This document shows positions 10,401-17,857 of a stretch of DNA of 32,627 bases, piece by piece. Made by a program: the position numbers and the translations under genes. The stretch lies in the NCBI GenBank assembly GCA_016208545.1, contig JACQXU010000022.1:1-32627 (forward strand), read 5' to 3'. Each line of letters starts with the position of its first letter. Position 1 is the first letter of the stretch. The DNA comes from Candidatus Uhrbacteria bacterium (lineage in GTDB: Bacteria; Patescibacteriota; Patescibacteriia; UBA9934; GWF2-40-263). The notes below the pieces were generated by a model. That model ran no database searches. It had not been told where the DNA came from and saw only the letters and a list, made by a program, of their open reading frames with translations.

Positions 10401-13400
10401 CCATGTGTAGTTTGAATTTTGTAAAGCCTGTCCTGACGCGTCGCAATCATCTGGCGCTCCGTAAGTTGTTGCCTTGTATTCTTGTTTTTGTCCAACGTAA
10501 TTCAATTTCTTTTTGTCTGGTGAAACGACAATCGAATCAATTCCGCAACTGATGTCTGAATCTTTTGTTTTGAAAACCCAAGAAAAATCATCGCCGTAAT
10601 TTGCGCCAGAATCTTTGAGTGCAACTCCGGAATCAGATTTTATTGAAGTTCCGTTCAAAACCATTCTGTACCAAGTGTTCGCAAGCAAAACTGAACCGGT
10701 TTTGAAATCAACAAACATTGTTTTTGTGTCTTTGTTGTAAGTGACATTTTGAATGATGTTTGTTTTTGTGAGTTCACCTGCCGCGCAAAGCGAATCTTCA
10801 CACTCAAAAAGCGAAACAACAGCGGTTGAAACAGTGGACGGATCAAGATCTGCGTCAAAACGAACCCAAGGCTGTGCGTTCACGCACGCGGTTTTACAAT
10901 TTGGAAAAAATGCGTCAACTGTTGGATCACTAAAATCAATTGTCAAATCTCCGGTGTCTTCAGGTGTGTTTGCCGTGTTTGTAACTTCAGCTTTAATTTT
11001 TGCGATTTTCCCTTTTGTTTCTTCTGTTGTTTTAACGGTCGCCAAACATAAAGCGTCCCCAACTGTCGGAGCTTGAACAGCGGCTCCGAAAAAATCCGAT
11101 GACCACGAAAGAGTTTGTCCTTCACAACTGATCGTTACACATTTATTGTTTTTTGAAATGAGTTGCGAACCGTAATCTACTGTTTGATCGTCTTGGATCG
11201 CTGTGAATTCTGCTGGAGATACATTCACTCCGCCGACTTCACAAAAATCATTTTCACCGGAAGTTGTAAATTCCCAACTATAATCTTTTTCCATGAACGC
11301 ACCGCCAACAGAATCGCTCGCGCGAACTCCGCCTTGTCCGCCTTTAATTGTTGTGCGATAAAGCGAGGTTGGAGAAAACTGTTGTTTTGGCGTCCAATTA
11401 AACGAAATTTCTGTTACTGAAATTGTCCCTTCGAGTTCTTGCCACGCACCACAGCTTCCGTCGGTTTTTAGATCAGTGCATTTTTCAACAATCACATTGT
11501 CCGGAATCGAAGTCTTGTCCATTTGTTTTGTAAATTCCGCGGTAACTATCGCATTCAAACAAACAGAAGTTGAATCAGCCCAACTTTCCCACGGACTTGG
11601 TGAAATTGTATCTTCATCGCACGCAACTTTCACTGTTGGAGCAATAGGAATTAAACCTGTTGAAATACGAAAGGCGAAATGCGATTCTTTCGGTTTCAAA
11701 TCGCAGTCAATTTGATTTGCTTTGCATGTTCCATCTCCGCAACAAAAAGTATTCACAGGACACACAAAATCATTTTGACAATTTCCAACAGCAAAATTTA
11801 CAGAGTTTGATGTGTAACCAGTTTGAGTTGTGGCAAAAATAGGGCCAGTTTTACCTAAATCAGGAACATTCGCGTCAGTGATTGTTGTATTTTCCCAAAT
11901 GAGCGGAACGGATTGCTGATTCTCAAAAAATGTGATTGATCCCTTTTCAGATCCAAAATTTTCACCAACGACTTTTACAGGCGTTCCGATTGGCCCCGCA
12001 ACTGGATCAAGCTCACAAATCGCAGGCCCTGGCGCGCCGTCAACAATCACAAAATCTTTGTTGTTTGAAGTTTGGCCGTCTTGGCGCGTGAGAGAAAGTT
12101 GATATGTTCCAGAAACAATTTCATCACTCGGAACTTTCACAATGACTGATGTGTTTCCCCAAAACTTCGGACATTGATCTGGAAATATCGTATCAGCAAC
12201 AAATTTTTTCCCTAAACCATCTAAAAAATAAACTTGACCGATTTGCGTTCCAAAATCTGTTCCAAGAATTGTGACGTACTGTCCGGACGGTCCCCAATTT
12301 GGAGCGCCTTCACATGTGCCTTCGCCGCAGTCTGTGGACTCAGCGCAAAGCTCGCCATTTTTAGTGCCTCCACTACAAGCTTTCCAACCTGTTTCAATAT
12401 ACGAAATGTTTGGTTTTGTGGCCGCTTCCGCAGGGTCCAAAACTGTAAACGCAAGTTTATTTGATCCTACACGCACTGAAACGCAAAGTCCTGCGTTGTT
12501 TTTTTCACATGTTTCATCTGACGAACAATAAGCGAGAGTTTCACTGCACCACGAAGTCGCGCAAGTATTTTTCTCTCCGCAATCGCTGTCAGACGCGCAA
12601 AGCGTTCCTGTTTCTTTTCCTGTTTCATCAATGCAACGATAATCGCCGGTGAACGCTTGAGTGTAAATTTCACCGGAAGAAATGTTTGGAACAACTGTTT
12701 TGACTTGAGTATCAGACCAGGCCAAACTGGCTGGCGGAAGAAAATTTTTAAAATAAATCTCCGACGAACCTTGTTTTTCTCCAAGTCCAAGCCCTGAAAA
12801 AATTGTCTCTGTGGCTGTTTCGGCTTTTTCTGGTTCAACATCGCAAAGTCCAGGACGTTTCACAGCGTTCACATCAAAATCAGAAGAAAACGGCCCATAA
12901 TCATCGTCGGTACGATCTGTTTTTACGTCAGGTCCAGAAGTTGCAACTTCGATCGGACCATCTTTGGCTTCATTTGGAACTTGAACAATAATTTGTTTGT
13001 CGCTCCATTTTGTTTCGCTGTTGCAGACATAAGCTGAAACTCCAATTTTTTCATCATCCTTCAATCCCAAAAATGTAACGCTCCCGCCAAGCGCGCCAAA
13101 TCCTTCTCCTTTGATCGTAACCAAATTTTGAACTGCTCCATCGCCAGGAGACACAGAATCAATTCGCGGTTTGCTTACACAAACTTCGTTTTCGCACACA
13201 AGACCTGGCGCGCATTCTGCTGTTTGTCCGCACGGGTCATCCGCACATTTGCCGCAATAAAACGCGCTTTCGGAATCACCGCCGCAATTCAAACCTGTTT
13301 CGCCAAACTCTTCGTCGATCTCTGCATTACCACAATTTACCGCTTTAACAACAGCTGAAATTTTTGTCGCAACAGCTGTGTTCCCTGCGCAATCAGATGC

Positions 13401-14474
13401 TGAAGCCCAAAGCGGATAACTTTTGTTTGTGATGTAACCTATTGTGTCCCATTCAACAGTATCATCTGTTGAAAAAGTGTTAGGCGAATCTTTTCCTGTT
13501 AATTTTTTCTCGCTTGAAAAATTCAAGCCTGAAGTGTAAAGCGCTTCGTCGTCGTCGACCGCGTAAAAATCAACACTTGAAACTCCTGTGTCATCTTTTG
13601 TTTGTGATTGCAAAAGCTGAATCGATCCAACAATCACAGATTGACCGTTTGTTGGAGTCTTCATGCTGATTGTCGGTTTTTTTGTGTCAACACCTTCACC
13701 TGTTGTGAATGAAAAATCACACGGCGACTCAACAGTGCAAGAAAGCCCTGCGCCATTTGTTGATTTGAGAACCGTGGCGTTGACATTGAGTTCGTAATCT
13801 GTGTTTGCGGTAAAACAATGAACAGTGCCGTTTGGATCAGAACAAAAAGCCGATGGTGTGAAAGTAACAACACTTCCTTTGGTCACAAAAGTTCCTTCGA
13901 CTGGATCGCCGTTTTTTACTTTAATTTGAATTCCATCAGCGACAGTCGCGGAATTCACGCTTTTTGAAAAAACAAGTTGAAGTTTGATGTTGCGAAGCGT
14001 GTTTGCGCATTCTGTGTTGACTGAATTGAGTTTGAAAGAGGAAAGAGTTGTGCTGTCTGGATACAAACCGGGTCCTCCATCTTCGGTTGTAATACCTCCT
14101 CCAGATGTTTCAACAAGTTTACCAATTATGAATTGAACAATTCCAAATGAAGCTAGAACAATTATCAGTCCAACAATTGCCTGTTGCAAAATCTTTTTTG
14201 CTGTTTCAATCCGTTTTGTGTTTCCAACGGCTGTCATGTATAAAAATCCAGCGTAAACAATCATGACAACAGCAATAATTCCAACAAAACTAACGAAAGT
14301 CCGAATAAGCCTCGCAATAATGAGCTGAATCGACGGACCTGTTGCAAATCCAGAAGCCTCTGCAAACGCTTTTAGATCAACTCCTTGCGCGAAAACCGGA
14401 ACAGCAATAATCAACCCAACGCTCAAAAGCGCGAGAAAGAAACCATATAGAAATGATAGACGAGAAGTACGCAT
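4401..14474 (-). CDS. Giant (3357 aa) multidomain Cys-rich surface protein with pilin-like N-terminal module, TIG, Big_5, DUF4215-like and vWA regions
   Basis: Probably a surface adhesin or contact protein; function inferred from domains only. Residues 1-30 form a signal peptide (cleavage near VFA-QGV). Residues 48-122 form a two-helix VirB2/TrbC-like module (YAGFLYMTAVGN, then AKKILQQAIVGLIIV). Then, in order: a Big_5-like region (about 145-260), an Ig-like region (270-380), IPT/TIG-type domains (about 440-525, 535-620, 690-800, 818-890), and Big_5-like domains (about 950-1070, 1190-1320). Five canonical CDDGN-x(4,5)-DGC-x(3)-C repeats lie at about 1410-1650, matching the Myxococcus Cys-rich/DUF4215 family. 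A long mixed region and a second, degenerate set of CGDG...E-x-CD-x-G repeats (about 2470-2870) follow. The vWA domain (about 3003-3285) has MIDAS-like DLTGTM, TLTGKA and LLADGE. There is no sortase motif or C-terminal membrane helix, so anchoring would be through the N-terminal helices. The frame is open for 10 kb. Confidence 0.9.
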   Translation of the reverse strand: MRTSRLSFLYGFFLALLSVGLIIAVPVFAQGVDLKAFAEASGFATGPSIQLIIARLIRTFVSFVGIIAVVMIVYAGFLYMTAVGNTKRIETAKKILQQAIVGLIIVLASFGIVQFIIGKLVETSGGGITTEDGGPGLYPDSTTLSSFKLNSVNTECANTLRNIKLQLVFSKSVNSATVADGIQIKVKNGDPVEGTFVTKGSVVTFTPSAFCSDPNGTVHCFTANTDYELNVNATVLKSTNGAGLSCTVESPCDFSFTTGEGVDTKKPTISMKTPTNGQSVIVGSIQLLQSQTKDDTGVSSVDFYAVDDDEALYTSGLNFSSEKKLTGKDSPNTFSTDDTVEWDTIGYITNKSYPLWASASDCAGNTAVATKISAVVKAVNCGNAEIDEEFGETGLNCGGDSESAFYCGKCADDPCGQTAECAPGLVCENEVCVSKPRIDSVSPGDGAVQNLVTIKGEGFGALGGSVTFLGLKDDEKIGVSAYVCNSETKWSDKQIIVQVPNEAKDGPIEVATSGPDVKTDRTDDDYGPFSSDFDVNAVKRPGLCDVEPEKAETATETIFSGLGLGEKQGSSEIYFKNFLPPASLAWSDTQVKTVVPNISSGEIYTQAFTGDYRCIDETGKETGTLCASDSDCGEKNTCATSWCSETLAYCSSDETCEKNNAGLCVSVRVGSNKLAFTVLDPAEAATKPNISYIETGWKACSGGTKNGELCAESTDCGEGTCEGAPNWGPSGQYVTILGTDFGTQIGQVYFLDGLGKKFVADTIFPDQCPKFWGNTSVIVKVPSDEIVSGTYQLSLTRQDGQTSNNKDFVIVDGAPGPAICELDPVAGPIGTPVKVVGENFGSEKGSITFFENQQSVPLIWENTTITDANVPDLGKTGPIFATTQTGYTSNSVNFAVGNCQNDFVCPVNTFCCGDGTCKANQIDCDLKPKESHFAFRISTGLIPIAPTVKVACDEDTISPSPWESWADSTSVCLNAIVTAEFTKQMDKTSIPDNVIVEKCTDLKTDGSCGAWQELEGTISVTEISFNWTPKQQFSPTSLYRTTIKGGQGGVRASDSVGGAFMEKDYSWEFTTSGENDFCEVGGVNVSPAEFTAIQDDQTVDYGSQLISKNNKCVTISCEGQTLSWSSDFFGAAVQAPTVGDALCLATVKTTEETKGKIAKIKAEVTNTANTPEDTGDLTIDFSDPTVDAFFPNCKTACVNAQPWVRFDADLDPSTVSTAVVSLFECEDSLCAAGELTKTNIIQNVTYNKDTKTMFVDFKTGSVLLANTWYRMVLNGTSIKSDSGVALKDSGANYGDDFSWVFKTKDSDISCGIDSIVVSPDKKKLNYVGQKQEYKATTYGAPDDCDASGQALQNSNYTWKSWVSKDTPDNFTVAKGGGTQDVAFMLKNGAISLTNQLPQWCTFNCLNAGASIKHTQSVCGDGIIDYNGDGKNEAEECDDGNTTPNDGCSSSCLKEGNATTCGNNVVDAFEQCDDGNTANGDGCNSICLNNGSSSVGSTCGDGIVDFAPQKGGEDCDDGNNKNGDGCSGQCLFEGAIAEEFVYATCGNAKKESGEDCDDGNAVSGDGCNEKCLNEGTAECALVCSDNNESCSVDADCTAPAKCQPFKIPCCGNSGAPEKGEDCDDGNLNSGDGCSAVCLKEGSSVQYVAPSYCGDIQKQTGEECEAAVGSKVSIGGYGAAQIATNAPKEVDPTTGYAISTITASAENVIGDTELAIECSCKTDQSCGDGKLLGCGAGSCCFSRPNVKPPFVNVKDGLSNIRLKLITINGKNISTNLTLCPSNYQLVSTGQAPSGWFAKLWNFVKTGFWSFFGKDVSAALQFCYAPVTFETIDDAVGGQKVVIQYNDLLEPNSYYQIVVIGDKITNDNKADGVLSENGVGICLGSGNKCQFGQTTNTFKIGKEVCLLEAVSVEDTKTLNLKDYEIHSPQFFSKKNETHEFTAKALTYRDGLGVYEPINSTSIYGWTWDFGSSFASGTPENIVDLTKKQLHKAEFSSVGNNGLEHVVATATIGKDTLNTPTTSGKQTAGSLEITALVCENPWPALGSPLGFPYIEKTDPTKPSNFGFYYCRDRGEDGTTDDLPSLADPVDVTSVATAGLLQELFFKVEGTPDAIGVRVFQNPSYLSPKDWFESQNFKGTYKEIEIDGYQAIQSGNTAYVAAANEHSQILYPNIYVVSYNPNAGIDAKEIFAQIFDHWKFNANTIAVSNVGLCKKMSGAYVKNEKNDFINCSWDGECVEEFVDGECSISKDKPVSGFASDCPLDVSKDAFCDNDKAKLQNDTQRLTDITTTISALTKYGLQNKHCSVTKNQGCSSDPQCPGTEVCVEGYPTVQQGTYVPAMSVSKWESWNAVLSNAVGTSLPKDPIDEFWQGCKSQGEGFDPLTCFNGLEGKFVCPKGSHVYGYQNKGAEKYTLFTQLEYADAVWNFPIDQFPTDDATVVAEYLSGLAAVPKGFVSNPLFCADSTSWGISAVCGDGVSGIGETCELGQVQSIECAKVWDQGVLVDKCPTPSGGTVSTEYINVACKDDCSGFQSAQEAMTAGSPLIQFECGNGVLEGNEICDDGELNGTYGHCGTGCLLSTAFLCGDGYLAGGEECDCGSIENFATLGAQSWAKLNSCVASNGQYGNTPTKTCTYDCKQPGLSCGDKIVNGPEQCDGGSEQWAGKLCTDNLTTCETQSDCPTGYSCGGGAGKLECGNSKVCVGGTEVGEKCNVNTDCAGLNAECSDFTYELTRTRVCQNDCSWPGWSACSGGDQVCGNGKVEGTEKCDDGNDSNNDSCTNGCQKNICGDNYVFSGVEACDNGGENVGPFSTNPCTASYDDTCNYCNWQCQYKTLSGSYCGDGIINGNEFCDGNDQPYWCIDYNNGDSKRGASCPKSDVLTDSSCESGYSCHYAGVCNGGADNGKPCTLQPPDKNTTDYTSSANKTLCGADSVCVAPVCASDCTGACPFSLKKTGILVQSELSGAQPLPSVDLYSYFNTEKLSPDNAVLVLPACSVGTKITANIDNINVIEPNIDIVFVTDLTGTMEDAPDGTAATAPNRKIDIAAESAIQAIDDLYNAYQGNEGEVRIGLVSYGYGTPDEQEAGKGDAVHNVQDDVLFMNPTSTDSLLSLNEAGNNTILQSIIGTYKDNTGGWTLTGKAIQKAIQILDEQSPSENKKFVILLADGEANHPIDFDENTPSEYDHHCTDYSKVFTSETDENTEDYNYDGPDACIAEARYEDGMIYDHIKSGDITFYSAVISNNTTQIVYMEHLSSMKCHGYTMSALNDCFEGDYAYQATTAEGIKGMYNKIIESVLESKTTVTATKGTESSSQTAITPVGQNIELPLPSTFACQNKQTLMPIQTIFNGTGTMNFSNINFEYCPSQ

Positions 14475-14481
14475 GAAGAAT

Positions 14482-14575
14482 TGTAGTAAGTGGCTTGTAG
14501 CAAGTAGTAGGTATACTTGATACTTACTACTTACTACCTACTACCTACTACTTATTACCAACTACTTACTACTAA
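14482..14575. repeat. TACTACTTACTACC-type microrepeat spacer
   Basis: The whole gap between the 600-residue protein gene and the giant gene is degenerate TACTTACTACTTACTACCTA units. The left part is in the opposite orientation (GTAGTAAGTGG, AAGTAGTAGG), so the two halves can pair around GTATACTTGATAC. The same family occurs at 17806-17850 and 19588-19672. No gene or clear terminator is visible in it. Confidence 0.8.
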
Positions 14576-14577
14576 CT

Positions 14578-16380
14578 TTATTTCACATTCCCCGGCAATG
14601 TTCCTGGTTCATTCACAGTTTGACAAGCGGTCGCAGACGGATTTCCGTTACAACAATACGGCTGATTTGAATTTCCGCCGTCACAGTTTCCGCCGACTTG
14701 CATCGAAGGATACATACAAATCTGATAAACGCTCTTCAAACCGTTTGTGATAACTGGATAATAATCGTATCCGCCTTCGGCATTGCTGATAAATGCGGCG
14801 TGATTTACGAGCGCTTTACTGGTTTTAGCGTTCACATCATCTTCTTTTCCAGTTGAAAACCACATTAGATAAAGCGGATCCGGCCAAACAGAAACGTTCG
14901 TGGTGTTAACAGTTGACGCTTTGAGCAAAGTGTTGAACGAAATCTCAAGTAGAGCGTTTTGATCAATCTCTTGACCATCGATTCCAGGATTCAAAGTTGT
15001 AATTTTTGGAACTGTGTCGTTTATCGTGTTTGTTGTTTTGAAAACCCACGCGTAATTGTCGTTTTTACTACTATCAGAACAAACAATCGTGTCATTTTCC
15101 GTTCCGCACGCGACACCGTCTCCGTTTCCGTCAAGCGAATTACCTGATGCATCAGTCAAACCATCATATTTCACACCAATTAACTGTGCTTGCGGAGGAT
15201 TGGAATTATCAAGTGTTGCGGCTTTTGCTGTTACACTCAAATCCGCGTTTGCCGGCAAACAATAAATTACATCTCCGCATGGATCTTTTGAACAAGCATT
15301 AATCGAAGTAAATCCAACTGTTTTGTAACCATTGCTAATTTCATAAGTTCCCTGAACATTTCCAACATCTTTTTGCGCAATTGTGATATTTGTAAACTGC
15401 GTATCTTTTCCAGTGATATAAGAACCTGTCGAAGATACAGGATCCATTGCTTCATTGAATGTTATTTCAACTGTGATATTTCGCGCTTCTTCTGAATCGT
15501 TTTTTGGAATCATAGAAACCACTTTTGGCGGAGTTAGGTCAATTTCCGTTGAAACTTCAAACGTCCATCCATAACCGGAAGAATATACGCCAACAAATGC
15601 GTTCGATCCATCTGCTTTTTTGATTCCAGGCTGAAGCGCAACAGTGTAATTCGTGTCTGAAGTCGGATTTCCCAAGAGATCAACAGGATCAAAAACAAAA
15701 ATCGTTTTTTCTTCGTTCGTCGCAACTTTCACTGCGGAGCTGTCGAGCTTTTTGTCTTTACCTTTTGCTGTTTCAAAAATCCAAACATTATTATTGTCGA
15801 GTGTTCCGTCATCTTTGATGATAGTTTTCGACTCGATCGCTTCTTTAAACGTCACGAAAATTTTCGTATTGCGCGGAATGTCAATTGCGTTGCGCGGTGG
15901 ATAATGACTTTCAACAATTCCGGCTCCCAAAGCTCCTGCAAGCGGTTCTTTGTACTTTTCCACAGCAGTTTTAGAAACGATCTGGCCGCCTGTTGCGCCA
16001 ACAATCGCATTTATAATGAACGATGCAATCGCGTATGAAGAAAAAATGATGAGCATTCCGACAACTGCTTGAGTAATCATCTTTTTTGCTTTGTCAGTTT
16101 TCGCGGCTTCGCCTTTTGACGTCATGTACAAAAATCCGGCGTAGATGACAAGAATAACAAAAATAATTCCTAAAATTCCAAGAAAAGCTCGAATAAGTCG
16201 CGCAATAATCAAAATAATGTTTGTTTGCGGTAAACCAGACGCTTCAGCTGAAGTTGTGAGAAAATCTTCCTGCGCAAACACTGGATCAACAAGACCAAAT
16301 AAAACAAAAACACACAGCACGCCAAAGCCTGCCGCGCAAACGACAAATGAACGCAAACGTGTCCGATAAGAATCGGTCAT
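14578..16380 (-). CDS. Secreted/membrane protein with pilin-like two-helix module and Big_5-type Ig domains
   Basis: Function unknown; 600 residues. Residues 1-37 are a signal peptide (ends DPVFA-QED). Residues about 55-130 form the same two-helix module as in the giant protein: IIARLIRAFLGILGIIFVILVIYAGFLYMTSKGE, then a KAKKMITQAVVGMLIIFSSYAIASFII helix. It is followed by two or three Big_5/SbsA-like Ig domains. Their typical opening is visible (HYPPRNAIDIPRNTKIFVTFKEAI at about 160; PPKVVSMIPKNDSEEARNITVEITFNEAMD at about 288; a third at about 460). The C-terminus carries a small Cys cluster (CDGGNSNQPYCC). Strong similarity of module and start to the downstream giant protein indicates duplication. 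No Shine-Dalgarno site precedes the ATG. Confidence 0.88.
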   Translation of the reverse strand: MTDSYRTRLRSFVVCAAGFGVLCVFVLFGLVDPVFAQEDFLTTSAEASGLPQTNIILIIARLIRAFLGILGIIFVILVIYAGFLYMTSKGEAAKTDKAKKMITQAVVGMLIIFSSYAIASFIINAIVGATGGQIVSKTAVEKYKEPLAGALGAGIVESHYPPRNAIDIPRNTKIFVTFKEAIESKTIIKDDGTLDNNNVWIFETAKGKDKKLDSSAVKVATNEEKTIFVFDPVDLLGNPTSDTNYTVALQPGIKKADGSNAFVGVYSSGYGWTFEVSTEIDLTPPKVVSMIPKNDSEEARNITVEITFNEAMDPVSSTGSYITGKDTQFTNITIAQKDVGNVQGTYEISNGYKTVGFTSINACSKDPCGDVIYCLPANADLSVTAKAATLDNSNPPQAQLIGVKYDGLTDASGNSLDGNGDGVACGTENDTIVCSDSSKNDNYAWVFKTTNTINDTVPKITTLNPGIDGQEIDQNALLEISFNTLLKASTVNTTNVSVWPDPLYLMWFSTGKEDDVNAKTSKALVNHAAFISNAEGGYDYYPVITNGLKSVYQICMYPSMQVGGNCDGGNSNQPYCCNGNPSATACQTVNEPGTLPGNVK

Positions 16381-16452
16381 GTTAAAAAGGGAGAAGTTGT
16401 ATTTATATTTTAGCGCATTTGAAAAAAGTAGGATAGTAGTAAAGGATCGAAA

Positions 16453-16479
16453 TTAAAAAACGCGTTTTTAAACGCGTTT
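16453..16479 (-). terminator. Probable intrinsic terminator after the YqeY-fusion gene
   Basis: Two AAACGCGTTT palindromes in a row (16458-16479) form a 9-10 bp stem with a tiny loop. On the minus strand the hairpin is followed by TTTTTTAATTT, the expected U-tract. It lies 30 bases past the stop of the YqeY-fusion gene. On the plus strand a shorter CTTTT tract follows, so it could act both ways. It is flanked by inverted GTAGGA-type microrepeats. Confidence 0.7.
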
Positions 16480-16508
16480 CTTTTCCATCTCCTACTTTCC
16501 TACTATTT

Positions 16509-17258
16509 TTACATAACCTCCACAACAACCGTTGAAACGCCGTACAACAAAACAACTGCAATTGAACCGATGAAACCAGTCATTATTTTTCTCCATGCTG
16601 AAACATGCGACTCATCGCGCATGCCGGAAACCATATAATCAAATCCGCCTGCTAAAATTAAATTCACGGTCAAAATCCCAAACCAAAGAAGTAGAACCCG
16701 AAAAATACGCACACCAGTTTCAAAAAATGAATATGCTTGCAAAGACGCAGGAACAATATCAATTGCGGCAAGTGCCGGAAAGGCTAATCCGACTCCAAAA
16801 ACTGCAAGCACAAATACTGCAAGCAATGTTTCAATAATTTGTTTAACGCGAGTTCCGTCAGCTTTGCCTTGAACAGCTTTCATAACAGCTCCCATCGCTT
16901 TTCCCATTTCCTGTCTGCTTTTCACACCAGATTCTTCAAGAGTTTTTTTCACAATCTGTGTTAATTCGTCGTCGGACATTTGCTTAGGAAGATACGCCTC
17001 TAAAACCGCGATTTCTGCGCGAGCTTGAGAAGCTAGATCTTCGCGATTCGCGCTTTCGTATGACACTAATCCATCGCGCAACTGTTTCACTTGCGATCGA
17101 ATCACACCCAAAATTTCCTCATCTGAAAGTTCGTGCTGAACATCAATCTGTTTATTTTTCATTGCAGAACGCAACAAACGCAACGTTGAAAGCGTTGCGT
17201 CGTTTTTGCTTTTCATTGCGTCTTTCATCGCGTTTGTGATTTGGTCAGAAAGAGACAT
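16509..17258 (-). CDS. YqeY/GatB-tail-like protein fused to a VirB2-like two-helix membrane module
   Basis: From Met4 of the longest frame (alternative start 17267). Residues 1-146 form a complete YqeY domain: MSLSDQITNAMKDAMKSKN, STLRLLRSAMKNKQID, EAYLPKQMSDDEL, MGKAMGAVMKAVQGKADGTR. This is the family related to the tRNA-binding tail domain of GatB. Normal YqeY proteins end here, at about 148 residues. This one continues in frame into LLAVFVLAVFGVGLAFPALA, which reads as a signal peptide or helix. Two more helices follow (VRIFRVLLLWFGILTVNLILAGGFDYM and KIMTGFIGSIAVVLLYGVSTVVV), matching the modules of the next two genes. The simplest reading is an ancestral yqeY gene joined to a small pilin-like gene by loss of the stop. 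A sequencing or assembly join is possible but the frame is clean. I give no gene symbol because of the fusion. Confidence 0.85.
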   Translation of the reverse strand: MSLSDQITNAMKDAMKSKNDATLSTLRLLRSAMKNKQIDVQHELSDEEILGVIRSQVKQLRDGLVSYESANREDLASQARAEIAVLEAYLPKQMSDDELTQIVKKTLEESGVKSRQEMGKAMGAVMKAVQGKADGTRVKQIIETLLAVFVLAVFGVGLAFPALAAIDIVPASLQAYSFFETGVRIFRVLLLWFGILTVNLILAGGFDYMVSGMRDESHVSAWRKIMTGFIGSIAVVLLYGVSTVVVEVM

Positions 17259-17293
17259 AGTATACATAATGTCAAATGCTTAATGACAAATGA

Positions 17294-17477
17294 CTATAGA
17301 CTTCACACTATGAAACAGGACTTAGAAATAAGACAAAATTGCGCAGGACGCAGTTTTGGAGCATTGAAAAACCACAGCGGTATCCGTAGATACCGTGAGG
17401 ATTTTTCAATGTGAAAAACAAGTTCTGCACAATTTTGGCTATTTATGGAGTCCTGTTTAATAGTGTGAGGTCTATAG
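17294..17477. repeat. 184-bp imperfect palindrome (foldback element)
   Basis: The outer arms match in 27 of 29 positions (CTATAGACTTCACACTATG on the left; its counterpart on the right as reverse complement). Further pairing continues inward (CAAAATTGCGCAG / CTGCACAATTTTG; CATTGAAAAA / TTTTTCAATG). It closes at GGTATC-CGTA-GATACC (17379-17394), almost exactly the midpoint. The whole element can fold into one long bulged hairpin. It fills most of the 287-bp gap between rpsU and the YqeY-fusion gene and has no coding frame I would trust. Its flanks carry AATGTCAAATG / AATGACAAATG microrepeats, also partly inverted (17268-17290, 17481-17550). A non-autonomous mobile element or a structured RNA are both possible. 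Confidence 0.8.
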
Positions 17478-17554
17478 TGAATGACTAATGACCAATTTGG
17501 CATTAAAACATTTGACATTAATTTGTCATTTGCCATTTGAAATTTGACATTACA

Positions 17555-17800
17555 TTATCTTCCCCTTGATGGCGGACGGACTTCTTCTTTCAATTGTCCG
17601 ATGCGCGCCAGATATTCGCGTTTTTCGCGAATTTCAATTTTGCGCAAAGCGCTTTGGCGTTGCTTATTTTTATTTGGCTTTGATGAATGAAAGCGAATTT
17701 TGCGAACTTCAAGCTGTTTGCCGCTTTGCTGAAGACGGCGGCTAAACCTGCGCAAAAGACTTTCAAAACTTTCACCTTTTTTTCGTTTGACTTCGACCAT
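17555..17800 (-). CDS. rpsU: 30S ribosomal protein S21
   Basis: Small basic protein of the 30S platform near the anti-Shine-Dalgarno end of 16S rRNA. The 81 residues begin MVEVKRKKGESFESLLRRFSRRLQQSGKQLEVRKIRFH, the standard S21 fold signature. A basic tail (KREYLARIGQLKEEVRPPSRGR) follows. A longer frame upstream (to 17896) only translates the microrepeat and the REP element, so Met at 17800 is the right start. No Shine-Dalgarno site precedes it: the microrepeat runs to within a few bases of the ATG. It has its own good promoter at 17938-17967, giving a leader of about 130 bases that contains the REP pair. Confidence 0.9.
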   Translation of the reverse strand: MVEVKRKKGESFESLLRRFSRRLQQSGKQLEVRKIRFHSSKPNKNKQRQSALRKIEIREKREYLARIGQLKEEVRPPSRGR

Positions 17801-17805
17801 AAAAT

Positions 17806-17850
17806 TGGTAGTAAGTAGTAGGTAGTAAGTATTAAGTAGCAGATAGTGAG
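17806..17850. repeat. TAGTAAGTAGTAGG microrepeat in the rpsU leader
   Basis: Units of GGTAGTAAGTAGTAGGTAG lie directly upstream of the rpsU start codon (minus strand). Same family as at 14482-14575 and 19588-19672. In the predicted transcript it forms the last 45 bases or so of the rpsU leader. Confidence 0.7.
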
Positions 17851-17857
17851 CAGATTT

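Noticed and set aside
4401..14474. Possible fusion of several genes by missing stops in the 10-kb frame
   Set aside because: The domain order is continuous, with one signal peptide at the N-terminus and no internal signal peptides or starts, so I treat it as one gene.
14482..14575. CRISPR-like array in the repeat spacers
   Set aside because: Units are short (about 7-14 bases), degenerate and contiguous with no unique spacers, and there are no cas genes.
17303..17536. 77-residue frame inside the 184-bp foldback
   Set aside because: Its sequence follows the palindrome and flanking microrepeats, with no composition or start signal like a gene.
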